The translations under genes and the position numbers were made by a program. Below are positions 24,466 through 32,668 of a stretch of 64,000 nucleotides of DNA, in pieces (position 1 is the first letter of the stretch; the number at the start of each line of letters is the position of its first letter). Origin of the DNA: Kiloniella laminariae (lineage in GTDB: Bacteria; Pseudomonadota; Alphaproteobacteria; Kiloniellales; Kiloniellaceae); assembly GCF_027214005.1 (NCBI RefSeq), contig NZ_JAPWGY010000001.1, positions 496,001-560,000 on the forward strand. Reading direction: 5' to 3'. Under the pieces are notes generated by a model, which saw only the letters and a program-made list of their open reading frames with translations, did not search any database and was not told the origin of the DNA.

Positions 24466-24793
24466 AACGGGGTCCTGTTGATGGGTCCCTGTAAACGGGC
24501 ACCCATCAACAGGTAACCATTAACAGGTATTGGTAAAACAGGATCAGGCAGGCCGATCTGGACCGGAGCTGAAAACAAAAGCACTGGACAGGCGGCCTGC
24601 CTTTTTCTGTGCATGAATTTCTGGGTATGAATTTCTGGGCATGAAAAAATCCCGGTTATTATTAAAACTCCAGGCTGTATAAAAAATCGGCTTGTATAAA
24701 AAACTGGTCATTATCTCGTCAAAATCTGTGCGTAAAAAGACCTTTCGTTATGCGGAACTCTAACCTGAAAGCGGAGAACTGGGGGGGCAGAAG
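24466..24793. other. 328-bp intergenic region with short duplications
   Basis: Besides the hairpin it holds tandem copies of a 14-bp unit (CATGAATTTCTGGG/TATGAATTTCTGGG, 24612-24639) and a near-repeat GGCTGTATAAAAAATC/GGCTTGTATAAAAAAC (about 24673-24705) in the likely fosX promoter. Confidence 0.6.
24474..24513 (+). terminator. 13-bp perfect hairpin after tryptophanase
   Basis: CCTGTTGATGGGT pairs with ACCCATCAACAGG around a 14-base loop. No T-run follows, so it may be a transcript stabiliser or a Rho-assisted stop and not a classic terminator. Confidence 0.5.
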
Positions 24794-25198
24794 ATGATTG
24801 AAGGCATCAGTCACATGACCTTTATCGTACAGGATCTGGACAGAATGGAAGCGATCCTCTGCCAGATCCTGGGTGCAGAAAAAGTCTATGACAGTGGTGA
24901 CACAAGTTTTTCCCTGTCGCGGGAAAGATTTTTTCTCGTCGCCGGGCAGTGGATTGCGATTATGGAGGGCGAAGCATTGCCCGCGCGCAGTTATAATCAT
25001 GTTGCTTTCAAGATCCCGGAGACAGCCTATGATGACTGTCTTCTGCGTATCAGGGATCTGGGGCTGGAACTGCGGGAAGGGCGAAGCCGGGTTGAAGGCG
25101 AGGGGCGGTCGATCTATTTTTATGATCATGACAACCATATGTTTGAACTGCACACCGGCACCCTTGATCAACGTCTGAAACGCTATGCCCAGGGATAA
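24794..25198 (+). CDS. fosX: FosX-type fosfomycin-hydrolysing VOC metalloenzyme
   Basis: 134 aa glyoxalase-fold protein. Metal ligands fit at H7 (GISHMTF), H69 (YNHVAF) and E118 (HMFELH). E44 (LSRERFF) matches the catalytic base that distinguishes FosX, which opens the fosfomycin epoxide with water, from the thiol transferases FosA and FosB. Length and the EGEGRSIYFYDHDNH signature fit FosX closely. RBS is a G-run 6 nt before ATG. The stop overlaps the methyltransferase start by 14 bp. Probably intrinsic resistance; activity is inferred. Confidence 0.9.
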   Translation: MIEGISHMTFIVQDLDRMEAILCQILGAEKVYDSGDTSFSLSRERFFLVAGQWIAIMEGEALPARSYNHVAFKIPETAYDDCLLRIRDLGLELREGRSRVEGEGRSIYFYDHDNHMFELHTGTLDQRLKRYAQG

Positions 25199-26027
25199 TT
25201 CCAGAAACAAGCCGCAAAACGGTAAGCCACAGAACGCTAAGCCACAGAACGGTGCCACAAAGGCCTGCCAGAATGGCTCTGGGCAGGGCAGAAACAACAG
25301 CGACTTTTCTCCCCGCCTGAAGGCCAGCTGGGATGACAATGCGCAGCTCTGGACCGCAGCGGTCAGAGAGAAAAAAATTGCCAGCCGGGTGAGCTGTACC
25401 GATCAGGCAGTTGTCGCGGCTGCGCTGACCTTGATAAAGGAGAGGGCGCCACAGCCGACAGGCGTTCTCGATCTCGGCTGTGGCGAGGGCTGGCTGGTGC
25501 GGCGCCTGTCGGCAGAGCCGGGCTGTGCAGTGACCGGAATTGACGGCAGTGCCGATCTGATTGCCAGCGCCTGCCAACTGGATCCGGTATCAAGCTATCT
25601 GCATCTGGGCTATGACGAGATTATCCAGGCACCAGCGCGGGCGGGCGGCCCCTATGATCTGGTGATCTGTAACTTTGCCCTGTTGGGCGAAGAGATAACG
25701 CCGCTGTTGTCCGCGCTGCGCCAGTGCATGGGTGCGCAGGGCAAGCTGGTTATTCAAACGCTGCATCCCTGGCAGGCCTGTCCGGAAAGCGGCTATGAAG
25801 ACGGCTGGCAGGAAGAAAGCTTCGCTGCTTTCAGTGCCGGAAACAGTGCCAGAAACAGTGACGGAAACCGGGCAGATAACTGGACTTCAATGCCCTGGTA
25901 TTTCCGAACACTTGCTTCCTGGATTGAGGTGATCGGGCAGGCAGGTTTTACTCTCGTCAACTGCGCAGAGCCGATCAATCCGCAGAGCGGAAAGCCGGGA
26001 TCGCTTTTGTTGATCTGTGGCGCGTGA
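25185..26027 (+). CDS. Class I SAM-dependent methyltransferase
   Basis: 280 aa. The SAM-binding motif I VLDLGCGEGWLVRRL lies at about 92-106, followed by GIDGS, DLVICNFALL and a GKLVIQTLHPW strand. The N-terminal 40 residues are a low-complexity KPQNGKPQNAKPQNG tail encoded by 15-bp repeats. A second repeated patch (SAGNSARNSDGN) comes from 12-bp repeats. It overlaps fosX by 14 bp, so it is translationally coupled. Substrate unknown. Confidence 0.85.
   Translation: MPRDNSRNKPQNGKPQNAKPQNGATKACQNGSGQGRNNSDFSPRLKASWDDNAQLWTAAVREKKIASRVSCTDQAVVAAALTLIKERAPQPTGVLDLGCGEGWLVRRLSAEPGCAVTGIDGSADLIASACQLDPVSSYLHLGYDEIIQAPARAGGPYDLVICNFALLGEEITPLLSALRQCMGAQGKLVIQTLHPWQACPESGYEDGWQEESFAAFSAGNSARNSDGNRADNWTSMPWYFRTLASWIEVIGQAGFTLVNCAEPINPQSGKPGSLLLICGA
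25211..25253. repeat. Three tandem 15-bp units at the methyltransferase 5' end
   Basis: GCCGCAAAACGGTAA, GCCACAGAACGCTAA, GCCACAGAACGGT. They encode the KPQN(G/A) reiteration and preserve frame. Confidence 0.88.
25833..25868. repeat. Three tandem 12-bp units in the methyltransferase gene
   Basis: AGTGCCGGAAAC, AGTGCCAGAAAC, AGTGACGGAAAC. In-frame, encoding a Ser/Asn/Gly-rich loop. Confidence 0.85.
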
Positions 26028-26051
26028 TCATCGCGGAGCATTGATCCAGCG

Positions 26052-26103
26052 CATCGCCCCGGTACATCACCCCAGTAGATCGCCCCAGTAGATCGCCCCG
26101 GTA
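26052..26103. repeat. Four tandem 13-bp units between convergent genes
   Basis: CATCGCCCCGGTA, CATCACCCCAGTA, GATCGCCCCAGTA, GATCGCCCCGGTA. Intergenic, and the period is not a multiple of three. Confidence 0.9.
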
Positions 26104-26125
26104 TAGTGATCTGTTACGGGGCGTG

Positions 26126-27529
26126 TTAGGTCAGGCCCCATTTTTTCTTCAGGGAAATCTGGACCTGTTGCATGCGCAGGAAAAAGGTCCCTTCCTGCGC
26201 GCCTTCGCTTTCCAGCCACTTGCCCAGCGGGGTGAGAACCTTTGAGCCATAGAAAATACCGGAACAGCTTTTCAGTTCTGCCTCGAAGCGTGTCTTGTTG
26301 ATGTCATGGATATTGGATCGAAAGTGTTCAAACAGTCCATCAAGTGTCTGGATGTCGTCCAGATCACCATGATCCTGTCCAACAATCTCCCTGATTTTCT
26401 TGGCCAGATGGATCGGCAGCCGCCCCAGTTCTGCGGCGACAAGCGGGCGGGCCTGAATCATGGTTTCTGTCGTCCGGCCAGAGCCGATACAGGCATCCTG
26501 TAAGGCCTTGGGAGAAAGGCAGGCGGTTTTCTCGCCGATGCGATGGGCCGAAAGGGCAATCAGGTCAAAGTCATATTCATCAAAGTTGCTGACCAGTTCG
26601 TCAAGCTGCTGAACCACTGTTGTGTGGTTTTCGCTATAGCGCGTGGCGTCGTGGAGCTGCTTGATCGCCTTGGCAATCTCTGGCTTTGCAAGGTTGAAGA
26701 GTTTGGCAATCAGTCTGAAACCGGCGACACGGGGCAGGAAATAGTCATGCTTTTCGGAATGCAGTTTGAGTTTGTCGAGCAGTTCCTGGATCATGTCCTC
26801 GTCATGATTGACGGCTTCGTCCGGGTTTTCAGCTTCTGTCGCTGACGACGTTTTCCGCGCCTGTTGCCTCAGATTGTCTTCAATGGTTTCTGCCCAGGCG
26901 AGGTGTTTGTTGATCTCGTCGCTGATCTCTGCCTGCTGTTCATCAAAAAATTTGGCCGAATTACGGCCCTGTCTGAGGTAATCACGCTGCAGCGGTTCAT
27001 AAATGCTGGTTTCGATTTTTTTGGTTCGAAGCCGGGTGACAGCAAGGCTGGTCAGAAGATCCCGCAGGCCGGATACGAAAGCGGGGGCCAGCACACAAAT
27101 CGGCTGGACAACGTCCTGACGCTTTCCCTTGCGGAAACCGGGATGGTCTTCAAGTTCACCCCGCAACAGGGCCAGATGATCGCCCAGAACCGAACTGAGA
27201 TAATTGACCAGGAGATACTCTGGCTGAAGATACTGATAGTCATCCACCTCGCTGGTTTGTTCGGGCTGGTTTTTGTAGAGCAGGGGGATGATGTCTCGCG
27301 AGATCGCTTGTGCCAGCTCGGCCCGGCCCGGATGGATGGTTGCATTCAGGCTGTTGAGGAAGCCAAGGAGATCGGCAATCGAGCGTCTGGCCTTGGCGGG
27401 CTCGCGGGTTTTTTCAACCGAGCCCTTCAGATCCTTGATAACGGCGGCGACCGCGGCCCGAACCTCTGTCAGCTCAGACTGCCTTGTCAGGGTCGCAAAA
27501 CGCTGCAGTGATTGCAGGGAAGTCGCCAT
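26126..27529 (-). CDS. Unrecognised 467-aa helical protein
   Basis: Soluble, almost wholly alpha-helical, with no signal or TM segment. Notable stretches are a Ser/Glu/Asp-rich linker at about 224-245 (KTSSATEAENPDEAVNHDED), an HEKHDYFLPRVAGFRLI-type helix and a basic Lys/Trp end (SLKKKWGLT). I find no catalytic motif. Codon use matches the host, so it is probably a native conserved hypothetical gene. Monocistronic, convergent with the methyltransferase gene. Confidence 0.7.
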   Translation of the reverse strand: MATSLQSLQRFATLTRQSELTEVRAAVAAVIKDLKGSVEKTREPAKARRSIADLLGFLNSLNATIHPGRAELAQAISRDIIPLLYKNQPEQTSEVDDYQYLQPEYLLVNYLSSVLGDHLALLRGELEDHPGFRKGKRQDVVQPICVLAPAFVSGLRDLLTSLAVTRLRTKKIETSIYEPLQRDYLRQGRNSAKFFDEQQAEISDEINKHLAWAETIEDNLRQQARKTSSATEAENPDEAVNHDEDMIQELLDKLKLHSEKHDYFLPRVAGFRLIAKLFNLAKPEIAKAIKQLHDATRYSENHTTVVQQLDELVSNFDEYDFDLIALSAHRIGEKTACLSPKALQDACIGSGRTTETMIQARPLVAAELGRLPIHLAKKIREIVGQDHGDLDDIQTLDGLFEHFRSNIHDINKTRFEAELKSCSGIFYGSKVLTPLGKWLESEGAQEGTFFLRMQQVQISLKKKWGLT

Positions 27530-27926
27530 GCAAAAGATCTACCTTTATTCTAAAAGGGCGGCCAGAAGCATTTCCGGGGCTGCTTCGGTATTGGCCTTTG
27601 AACCCGCTCTTTCAAGTCGTCCTCTCAATTCGGGGTGACAGTAGCATACAAATTATGAATTATTGTTAACAGGCTGATTTTTTTATCTATTTCACAGAGA
27701 TGTTCTGTGTTTCGGCTGTTGTTCCCTGTATTGCAGGGTGCGTTTTTTCCCTTGAGGCAAAGGGATGGCAACACTCTTCTGGCCCGGAATAACAGGGGTA
27801 AACACGCGGCTGATGCGGGTCAGGCTGCTGTGCGGGCTGTTCCATTCTAGACCGGAAAGACGGTTTTTTCCAGAGGTCGCTTTGACCAAATCCGGCTTGA
27901 ATTGGCAGAGTTAATAACCAGAAGGG
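27530..27926. other. 397-bp gap, no gene seen
   Basis: It holds the promoter region of the 467-aa gene. A 65-codon minus-strand frame at 27692-27889 lacks an RBS and family signal and was not accepted. Confidence 0.4.
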
Positions 27927-28583
27927 TTATTGCTGTAACGTCGCCAGCTTGATCGCAAGGCCGATAAAAACCAGCCCGGCGATCTTGTTAACAATGTTCT
28001 GGGCCCGGGCAGAGTTGCGCAGGTGCGTGCCGATTGTTCCGGCAAGCAGGGCGATCCCGCCAAAAATCAGCAGGGTCGAGAGAATGAAAAACCCGCCCAG
28101 AACAAAAATCTGTCCGGCGACAGATCCCCTTGCGGGATCGGCAAACTGGGGCAGAAATGACAGAAAGAAGATCGATACCTTCGGGTTGGTCACGTTCATG
28201 ATAATGCCGCGACGATACAGCCTGAAGTAATCGGCCTTGTGCTGTTTCTGCTTTTGGGCAGCGGCTGTGGGGCCTGTCACGTCAAGCGGTTCTGGCCGGG
28301 CGCGCAAGACAGCCCAGGCGAGATAGAGCAGATAGCAGGCCCCCAATATTTTCAGCGCATTAAAAGCCAGACTGGAGGTCTGTACGATGGCCGCGACCCC
28401 GAGCGCGACAGCCGTGCTGTGAACCAGGACACCGGTACAGAGGCCGAGAACGACAAAAACACCGGCAAGGCGCCCGCTGAGGGCCGACTGGGTCAGCACA
28501 AAAATATTGTCTGGTCCGGGAGTCAGGGCAAGCAGGATACAGATGGCAAAAAATCCTGAGAGGAGGTCGAGGGGGAGCATCAT
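27927..28583 (-). CDS. LysE/RhtB family amino-acid exporter
   Basis: 218 aa with six hydrophobic helices and the family N-terminal signature LLALTPGPDNIFVLTQSALSG (about 18-38). A GIIMNVTNPKVSIFFLSFLPQF segment sits in mid-protein, as in RhtB and LeuE. Exports amino acids or analogues driven by the proton gradient. RBS AGGATTC before ATG-ATG. Specificity not predictable. Confidence 0.92.
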   Translation of the reverse strand: MMLPLDLLSGFFAICILLALTPGPDNIFVLTQSALSGRLAGVFVVLGLCTGVLVHSTAVALGVAAIVQTSSLAFNALKILGACYLLYLAWAVLRARPEPLDVTGPTAAAQKQKQHKADYFRLYRRGIIMNVTNPKVSIFFLSFLPQFADPARGSVAGQIFVLGGFFILSTLLIFGGIALLAGTIGTHLRNSARAQNIVNKIAGLVFIGLAIKLATLQQ

Positions 28584-28689
28584 GAATCCTGTGCCGTTTC
28601 CGGTTTATGCAATGAAGAAAGATCTTCTTGTCCAGCCTCTGGAGGCCACGCTGATCAGTTATTTGGCCAGATACTTGGCCAGTTATTGA

Positions 28690-28722
28690 CCAGTCACAGG
28701 CCAGTCACAGGCCAGTCACAGG
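28690..28722. repeat. Three tandem 11-bp units
   Basis: Three exact CCAGTCACAGG units, preceded by degenerate GGCCAGATACTT/GGCCAGTTATTGA copies from about 28668. Confidence 0.9.
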
Positions 28723-28891
28723 CCAGACAGCGAGATCATGAAGGCTGTGCCGGGGATGATCCATTCCGAGCATCGGAACGCAAGGCAGGGTTCGGCGCAT
28801 CAGGAATGTTTCAGTCGGCGTTCCCGGCACAACCTTCATGATTTTCTTTTACGCTGCTTTGACGCTGCTGCAATCACTTGCTACAAAATAT

Positions 28892-28909
28892 TCACTGTGC
28901 GAACAGTGA
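28892..28909. promoter_or_regulatory. Palindrome, candidate IclR-family operator
   Basis: TCACTGT-GCGA-ACAGTGA, perfect 7-bp arms, about 45 bp upstream of the IclR-type gene in an AT-rich promoter-like stretch. Autoregulation is inferred. Confidence 0.5.
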
Positions 28910-28952
28910 TTGTAAAGCTGCAAAAAAAAACTAAAGACCGGGAGCTGGAAAA

Positions 28953-29843
28953 GTGTCGGACAAAACAGAGCTGGAGAAATTCCCGCGTGAAGCGAGGGGC
29001 GAGATCCCGGGCGTCGGAGACCTGACCCATCGCCCGGTGCGTGCCCTGGCCCGCGGCTTGTCCCTTTTGCAGCTTATGAACCGCTTGGGCCCGGTTACCG
29101 TGCAGGAGCTTTCCCGGCAAAGCCGGTTAAACCGGACCACCGTCTATCGGTTGCTGGAAACGCTGGAGGCGGAAGGCTTTGTCAAACGCGGCGCAATCTC
29201 CAGCCCGCTCTGGAGCCTGACGCTGGCGGTACGGTCCCTCAGCGAGGGCTACGAACAGCGCGACTGGGTGACCCAATTGGGGGCGCCTGTTCTGGGGGAA
29301 CTGTTCAAACAGGTGGTCTGGCCCACGGACATTGCTGTTTTTGATGGCCGGGGCATGGTGATCCGGGAGACAACGCACAAGTTCAGCCCGCTGTCGAGGA
29401 ACCGCAATATGGTCGGTGTCCGCTGGCCCTTGCTGACTTCGTCTCTGGGACGGGCCTTTTTCTGTTTTTCCACAGCCGAGGTGCAAAGCTCGCTGCTTGA
29501 AGCATTGCAGAACTCGGAATTGCCCGAAGATGCCCGGGGCAGAGACAAGGCCTTTGTCCAGTCGCTGGTAAAGATCACCCGGGAACGCGGCTATGCCCAG
29601 TCTGTGGATGAAACCGACAAGGGGATCTCTTCAATTGCCCTGCCGGTCTGTTCCGGCGACCAGGTGGTGGCCTCGATAAACCTTGTATTTTTCACCTCGG
29701 CGATGACACCGCGGGTCGCTGCTGTTCGATACCTCGACCCCATGCGGTCTGCTGTGCGACAGCTCGAACAGAGTCTGGCGCAGAACAGCCTGATATCAGA
29801 CTTGTCTGCGCCCGGGCCGGGTGAAGAAGGCCCTTTGTCTTAA
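28953..29843 (+). CDS. IclR-family transcriptional regulator
   Basis: 296 aa from a GTG start with GGGAG 8 nt upstream. The HTH_IclR domain is at about 27-88 (RALARGLSLLQLMNRLGPVTVQELSRQSRLNRTTVYRLLETLEAEGFV). The C-terminal IclR effector domain runs from about 100 to 280 with SLGRAFF and ITRERGYAQSVDE...GISSIALPV signatures. It precedes the Tat-exported cyclase gene by 152 bp on the same strand, so that gene is a possible target. Confidence 0.92.
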   Translation: MSDKTELEKFPREARGEIPGVGDLTHRPVRALARGLSLLQLMNRLGPVTVQELSRQSRLNRTTVYRLLETLEAEGFVKRGAISSPLWSLTLAVRSLSEGYEQRDWVTQLGAPVLGELFKQVVWPTDIAVFDGRGMVIRETTHKFSPLSRNRNMVGVRWPLLTSSLGRAFFCFSTAEVQSSLLEALQNSELPEDARGRDKAFVQSLVKITRERGYAQSVDETDKGISSIALPVCSGDQVVASINLVFFTSAMTPRVAAVRYLDPMRSAVRQLEQSLAQNSLISDLSAPGPGEEGPLS

Positions 29844-29995
29844 ACGTGATTCTATCTCAGTAGATATTCATGGTATGGTTGCTGTCTCTTCATCAGGCCG
29901 CTGCCTCGTCCCTGGTTTTGTTTCTGGTTTTTGAACGGGCTTTCACGGGGAAGCGGAAAATAACAGTCTGTACTTAACAGGGAGAAGATGCCGCT

Positions 29996-30814
29996 ATGTG
30001 TGATGTCTGTGTTATTGAATCCGTCAAAAGGAAAATGCTGTCCCGTCGTGACCTGTTCAGAAAAGCCGCGCTGGGGGCATCGGCTGCGGCGCTGTCGACC
30101 ACGACCTTTTCCACACCGGTTCTGGCGGGTGGACCCGGGCGAGCCGAAGATATGACCCACGAACTGCACGAGGACTTCCCGACCTTTTTTGGCGAGCAGC
30201 AGTTTTTCCGCGACCAGAAATTCAATTACGAGGAACACAAGTTCAATCTGCTGGAACTGCGGATGAACGAGCATACGGGAACCCATGTCGACGCCCCGTT
30301 GCATTTTTCCGAAAATGGACAGTCGGTGGCCGAGATCCCGATCAGCAATCTGGTGGTGCCGCTCTGCGTGATTGATATCAGGGAAAAGGCCGCAGCAGAT
30401 GCCGATGCCCAGGTGACACCGGATGACATCAAGGCATGGATTTCCCGGCATGGCGAGATCCCAGACAAAGCCTGTGTGGCGATGAACTCCGGCTGGGACA
30501 AACATGTGGGCGGGGAGATGTTCCGCAATGTGGATGCAGACGGCAAAATGCATTTTCCCGGCTTCCATGTCGAAGCTGCCCAGATGCTGCTGGAAACCCC
30601 GACCATCGGGATCGCCACAGACAGTCTGTCACTGGATTACGGTCTGTCCCCGGACTTTGCCACCCACTATGCCTGGCTGCCGGAAAACCGCTGGGGTCTT
30701 GAATGCATCGCCAATCTTGACAAGGTTCCGGCAAGTGGCGCGGTTCTGATTGTCGGTGCCCCCAAACACCGCGGCGGCACAGGCGGCCCGGCCCGGGTCA
30801 TGGCGATGGTCTGA
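29996..30814 (+). CDS. Tat-exported cyclase-family metal hydrolase (kynurenine-formamidase-like)
   Basis: 272 aa. A twin-arginine signal (SRRDLFRKAALGASAAAL to PVLAGG) precedes a cyclase-family domain with the metal motif HTGTHVDAPLHF (H93, H97, D99). Related enzymes hydrolyse N-formylkynurenine or isatin. Export suggests another amide or lactone substrate in the periplasm. Clear RBS GGGAGAAG. It lies downstream of the IclR gene and convergent with an MFS pump. Nothing else of the kynurenine pathway is nearby. Confidence 0.85.
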   Translation: MCDVCVIESVKRKMLSRRDLFRKAALGASAAALSTTTFSTPVLAGGPGRAEDMTHELHEDFPTFFGEQQFFRDQKFNYEEHKFNLLELRMNEHTGTHVDAPLHFSENGQSVAEIPISNLVVPLCVIDIREKAAADADAQVTPDDIKAWISRHGEIPDKACVAMNSGWDKHVGGEMFRNVDADGKMHFPGFHVEAAQMLLETPTIGIATDSLSLDYGLSPDFATHYAWLPENRWGLECIANLDKVPASGAVLIVGAPKHRGGTGGPARVMAMV

Positions 30815-30856
30815 CCCGGCAGGTTGAAGAGTTTTTGCATGGAGGGCCCGGGTCAG
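30811..30856. repeat. 9-bp inverted repeat spanning two convergent stop codons
   Basis: CTGACCCGG (30811-30819) and CCGGGTCAG (30848-30856), including the stop codons of the cyclase and MFS genes. The long loop makes a terminator role weak. Confidence 0.4.
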
Positions 30857-32043
30857 GCCGGATTGGCGGTTATCTTTCCGGTTTCCCGGCGTCGCTTCAT
30901 GCCGTCGATAATGGCTGGCAGAATGCAAAGGGCGGCGAGCAGGGCGCAGGCGGAAAGGCCGGAGAGCTCGTAGAGTGGCCTGAAGCCGATGGCTCCAACA
31001 AAGACACAGAGATAGGCCACGGCGGAATAGAGTCCCATGATTGCTCCGCGCTGGGTCGGATCAAGGGCGGTAAGTCGGCCCACAATCAGATTAAGGCCCA
31101 GATGGTTGACGCCGCCCCAGACAAAGCACATGACGACGAGGCTGAAGAAATCCTTTGCTGCCAGGGCCATGGAGCCATAGGTCATGGCAACAGCCGTGAA
31201 GACAAATACGGCAATCCGCGCGGCCCCGTGGCGATCTATAAAACGATCGAGCACGACAGCGGCACCAAAACCAACACCATATGCAACCGTTGCCAGCCCG
31301 CTGACAGAGGTGCTTTTGCCGAGCACGGTTTGTAAATGGACCCCGAGGTAGCTGTAAAGGCCGTAAAAGGCAGTCATAAAGGCGGCGCAGACCATCAAGG
31401 CCCGGATGATCCCCGGTACCCGCAGGGCGGTCAGGGGAGATGTCGCGCTGTCGCGCCGAACGGCTGCTCCCCAGCCTGGTGATTCTCCAAGCCTGTCCCG
31501 TCGTCCGGTAAGATAGAGACTGGTGACAATCATCAGGGCGATAAAGGCGATCACCCCAAAGGCCGCGCGCCAGTGCAGCAAATCAGTCATCAGCGCGGAA
31601 AGGCTGACCCCGAACACCAGACTGATGGTCCAGCCCGTCAGAACGATCCCAAGGGTTTCGCTTTCGCGCCCCTGCGGTGCCAGTTCTGCCGAAAGACCAT
31701 AAGCTGCGGGCAGGGTTACCCCGGCTGCGATACCAGCTAGCGCCTGCCCGGCACAGAGCACCCAGAGTGTTGGTGCCGTTGCGGTGATGATCAGCGCACA
31801 GGTCAAAAGGCTTAAGGCCAGCAGCAGGGCCCGTTTCCCGCCGATACGATCAATCAGTGGTGCCAGCAAAAGTGCACTTGCAGCCGTCGATAGCCCATAG
31901 GCCGCCGAGGCCAGCAGAACATCCGCAGCATCCGTTCCGGGAAAGGAGCGGGCAACGGCCCCGGCAATGGGGCTGAGCAGAAGTGAGTTTGATCCCACAA
32001 TGGCAACCGAGGCTGTCAGCAGGAAGATAGGGAAGGTGAACAT
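30853..32043 (-). CDS. MFS transporter, DHA1-like drug/metabolite efflux type
   Basis: 396 aa with twelve hydrophobic helices and motif-A-like LIDRIGGKRALLLALSLL after helix 2. Motif C-like GWTISLVFGVSLS is in helix 5. It fits the 12-TM Bcr/AraJ/YdhP-type efflux pumps. Divergent from the Lrp/AsnC gene with about 105 bp between, so it is likely controlled by it. Confidence 0.85.
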   Translation of the reverse strand: MFTFPIFLLTASVAIVGSNSLLLSPIAGAVARSFPGTDAADVLLASAAYGLSTAASALLLAPLIDRIGGKRALLLALSLLTCALIITATAPTLWVLCAGQALAGIAAGVTLPAAYGLSAELAPQGRESETLGIVLTGWTISLVFGVSLSALMTDLLHWRAAFGVIAFIALMIVTSLYLTGRRDRLGESPGWGAAVRRDSATSPLTALRVPGIIRALMVCAAFMTAFYGLYSYLGVHLQTVLGKSTSVSGLATVAYGVGFGAAVVLDRFIDRHGAARIAVFVFTAVAMTYGSMALAAKDFFSLVVMCFVWGGVNHLGLNLIVGRLTALDPTQRGAIMGLYSAVAYLCVFVGAIGFRPLYELSGLSACALLAALCILPAIIDGMKRRRETGKITANPA

Positions 32044-32148
32044 TCGGACTGGCCATGAGTTATATACTGCATTGAACGGTAATTGCCGAATATGGTATTG
32101 TGAAGTGATTAATTCGCGGAATGATAAAAAAGAGATACTGTTCGGAAA

Positions 32149-32667
32149 ATGACGGATACCCCCCGCCCACTTGATGCGATTGACCGAAGAATATTAGGTG
32201 AACTCTGCCAGAAAGCGGATCTCAGTTTCGCCGAGCTGGGGGATCGGGTTGGCCTTTCTGCCCCGGCAACCCACGAACGGGTCAAGCGTCTGCGCGCGGA
32301 TGGGCGGATCAAGGGCACGGCGGCGCAGCTGGACGGCCCGTCGATTGGCAAACCTCTGCTGGCGTTTGTTCATGTGGATACCTCTGGCTGGGGAAAGTCG
32401 CCGGAACTGATGGACCTGACAGAACTTCCTGAACTTGAAGAAATGCATTCCGTCACCGGGGATACCTGTATGCTGCTCAAGGTGCGACTGCAGAGCAGTC
32501 AGGCGCTGGAGGGTTTTCTCGCCCGGCTGTACAAAATCACCGGGGTTCGGGCGACCCGCAGCTATGTGGCGCTTTCGACCTACCTTGAACGCGGTGTTCA
32601 GGCTGGTATTTCTGAAGAGTTGTTGCTCGACCGAACGTATCCCTCAACCGGGGAAGAGGGGGGCTGA
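32149..32667 (+). CDS. Lrp/AsnC-family transcriptional regulator
   Basis: 172 aa. The HTH is at residues 7-60 (LDAIDRRILGELCQKADLSFAELGDRVGLSAPATHERVKRL). The RAM/ligand-sensing domain is at about 70-150 (HSVTGDTCMLLKVRL). Divergent from the MFS pump. Its stop is one base before the next gene's ATG, so the two are one operon. Confidence 0.9.
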   Translation: MTDTPRPLDAIDRRILGELCQKADLSFAELGDRVGLSAPATHERVKRLRADGRIKGTAAQLDGPSIGKPLLAFVHVDTSGWGKSPELMDLTELPELEEMHSVTGDTCMLLKVRLQSSQALEGFLARLYKITGVRATRSYVALSTYLERGVQAGISEELLLDRTYPSTGEEGG

Positions 32668-32668
32668 G

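Larger units (their letters stand above)
28584..28952. other. 369-bp divergent spacer with repeat and palindrome
   Basis: Between the LysE exporter and the IclR regulator. It contains an 11-bp tandem array and a palindrome near the regulator start (listed separately). No gene. Confidence 0.5.
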
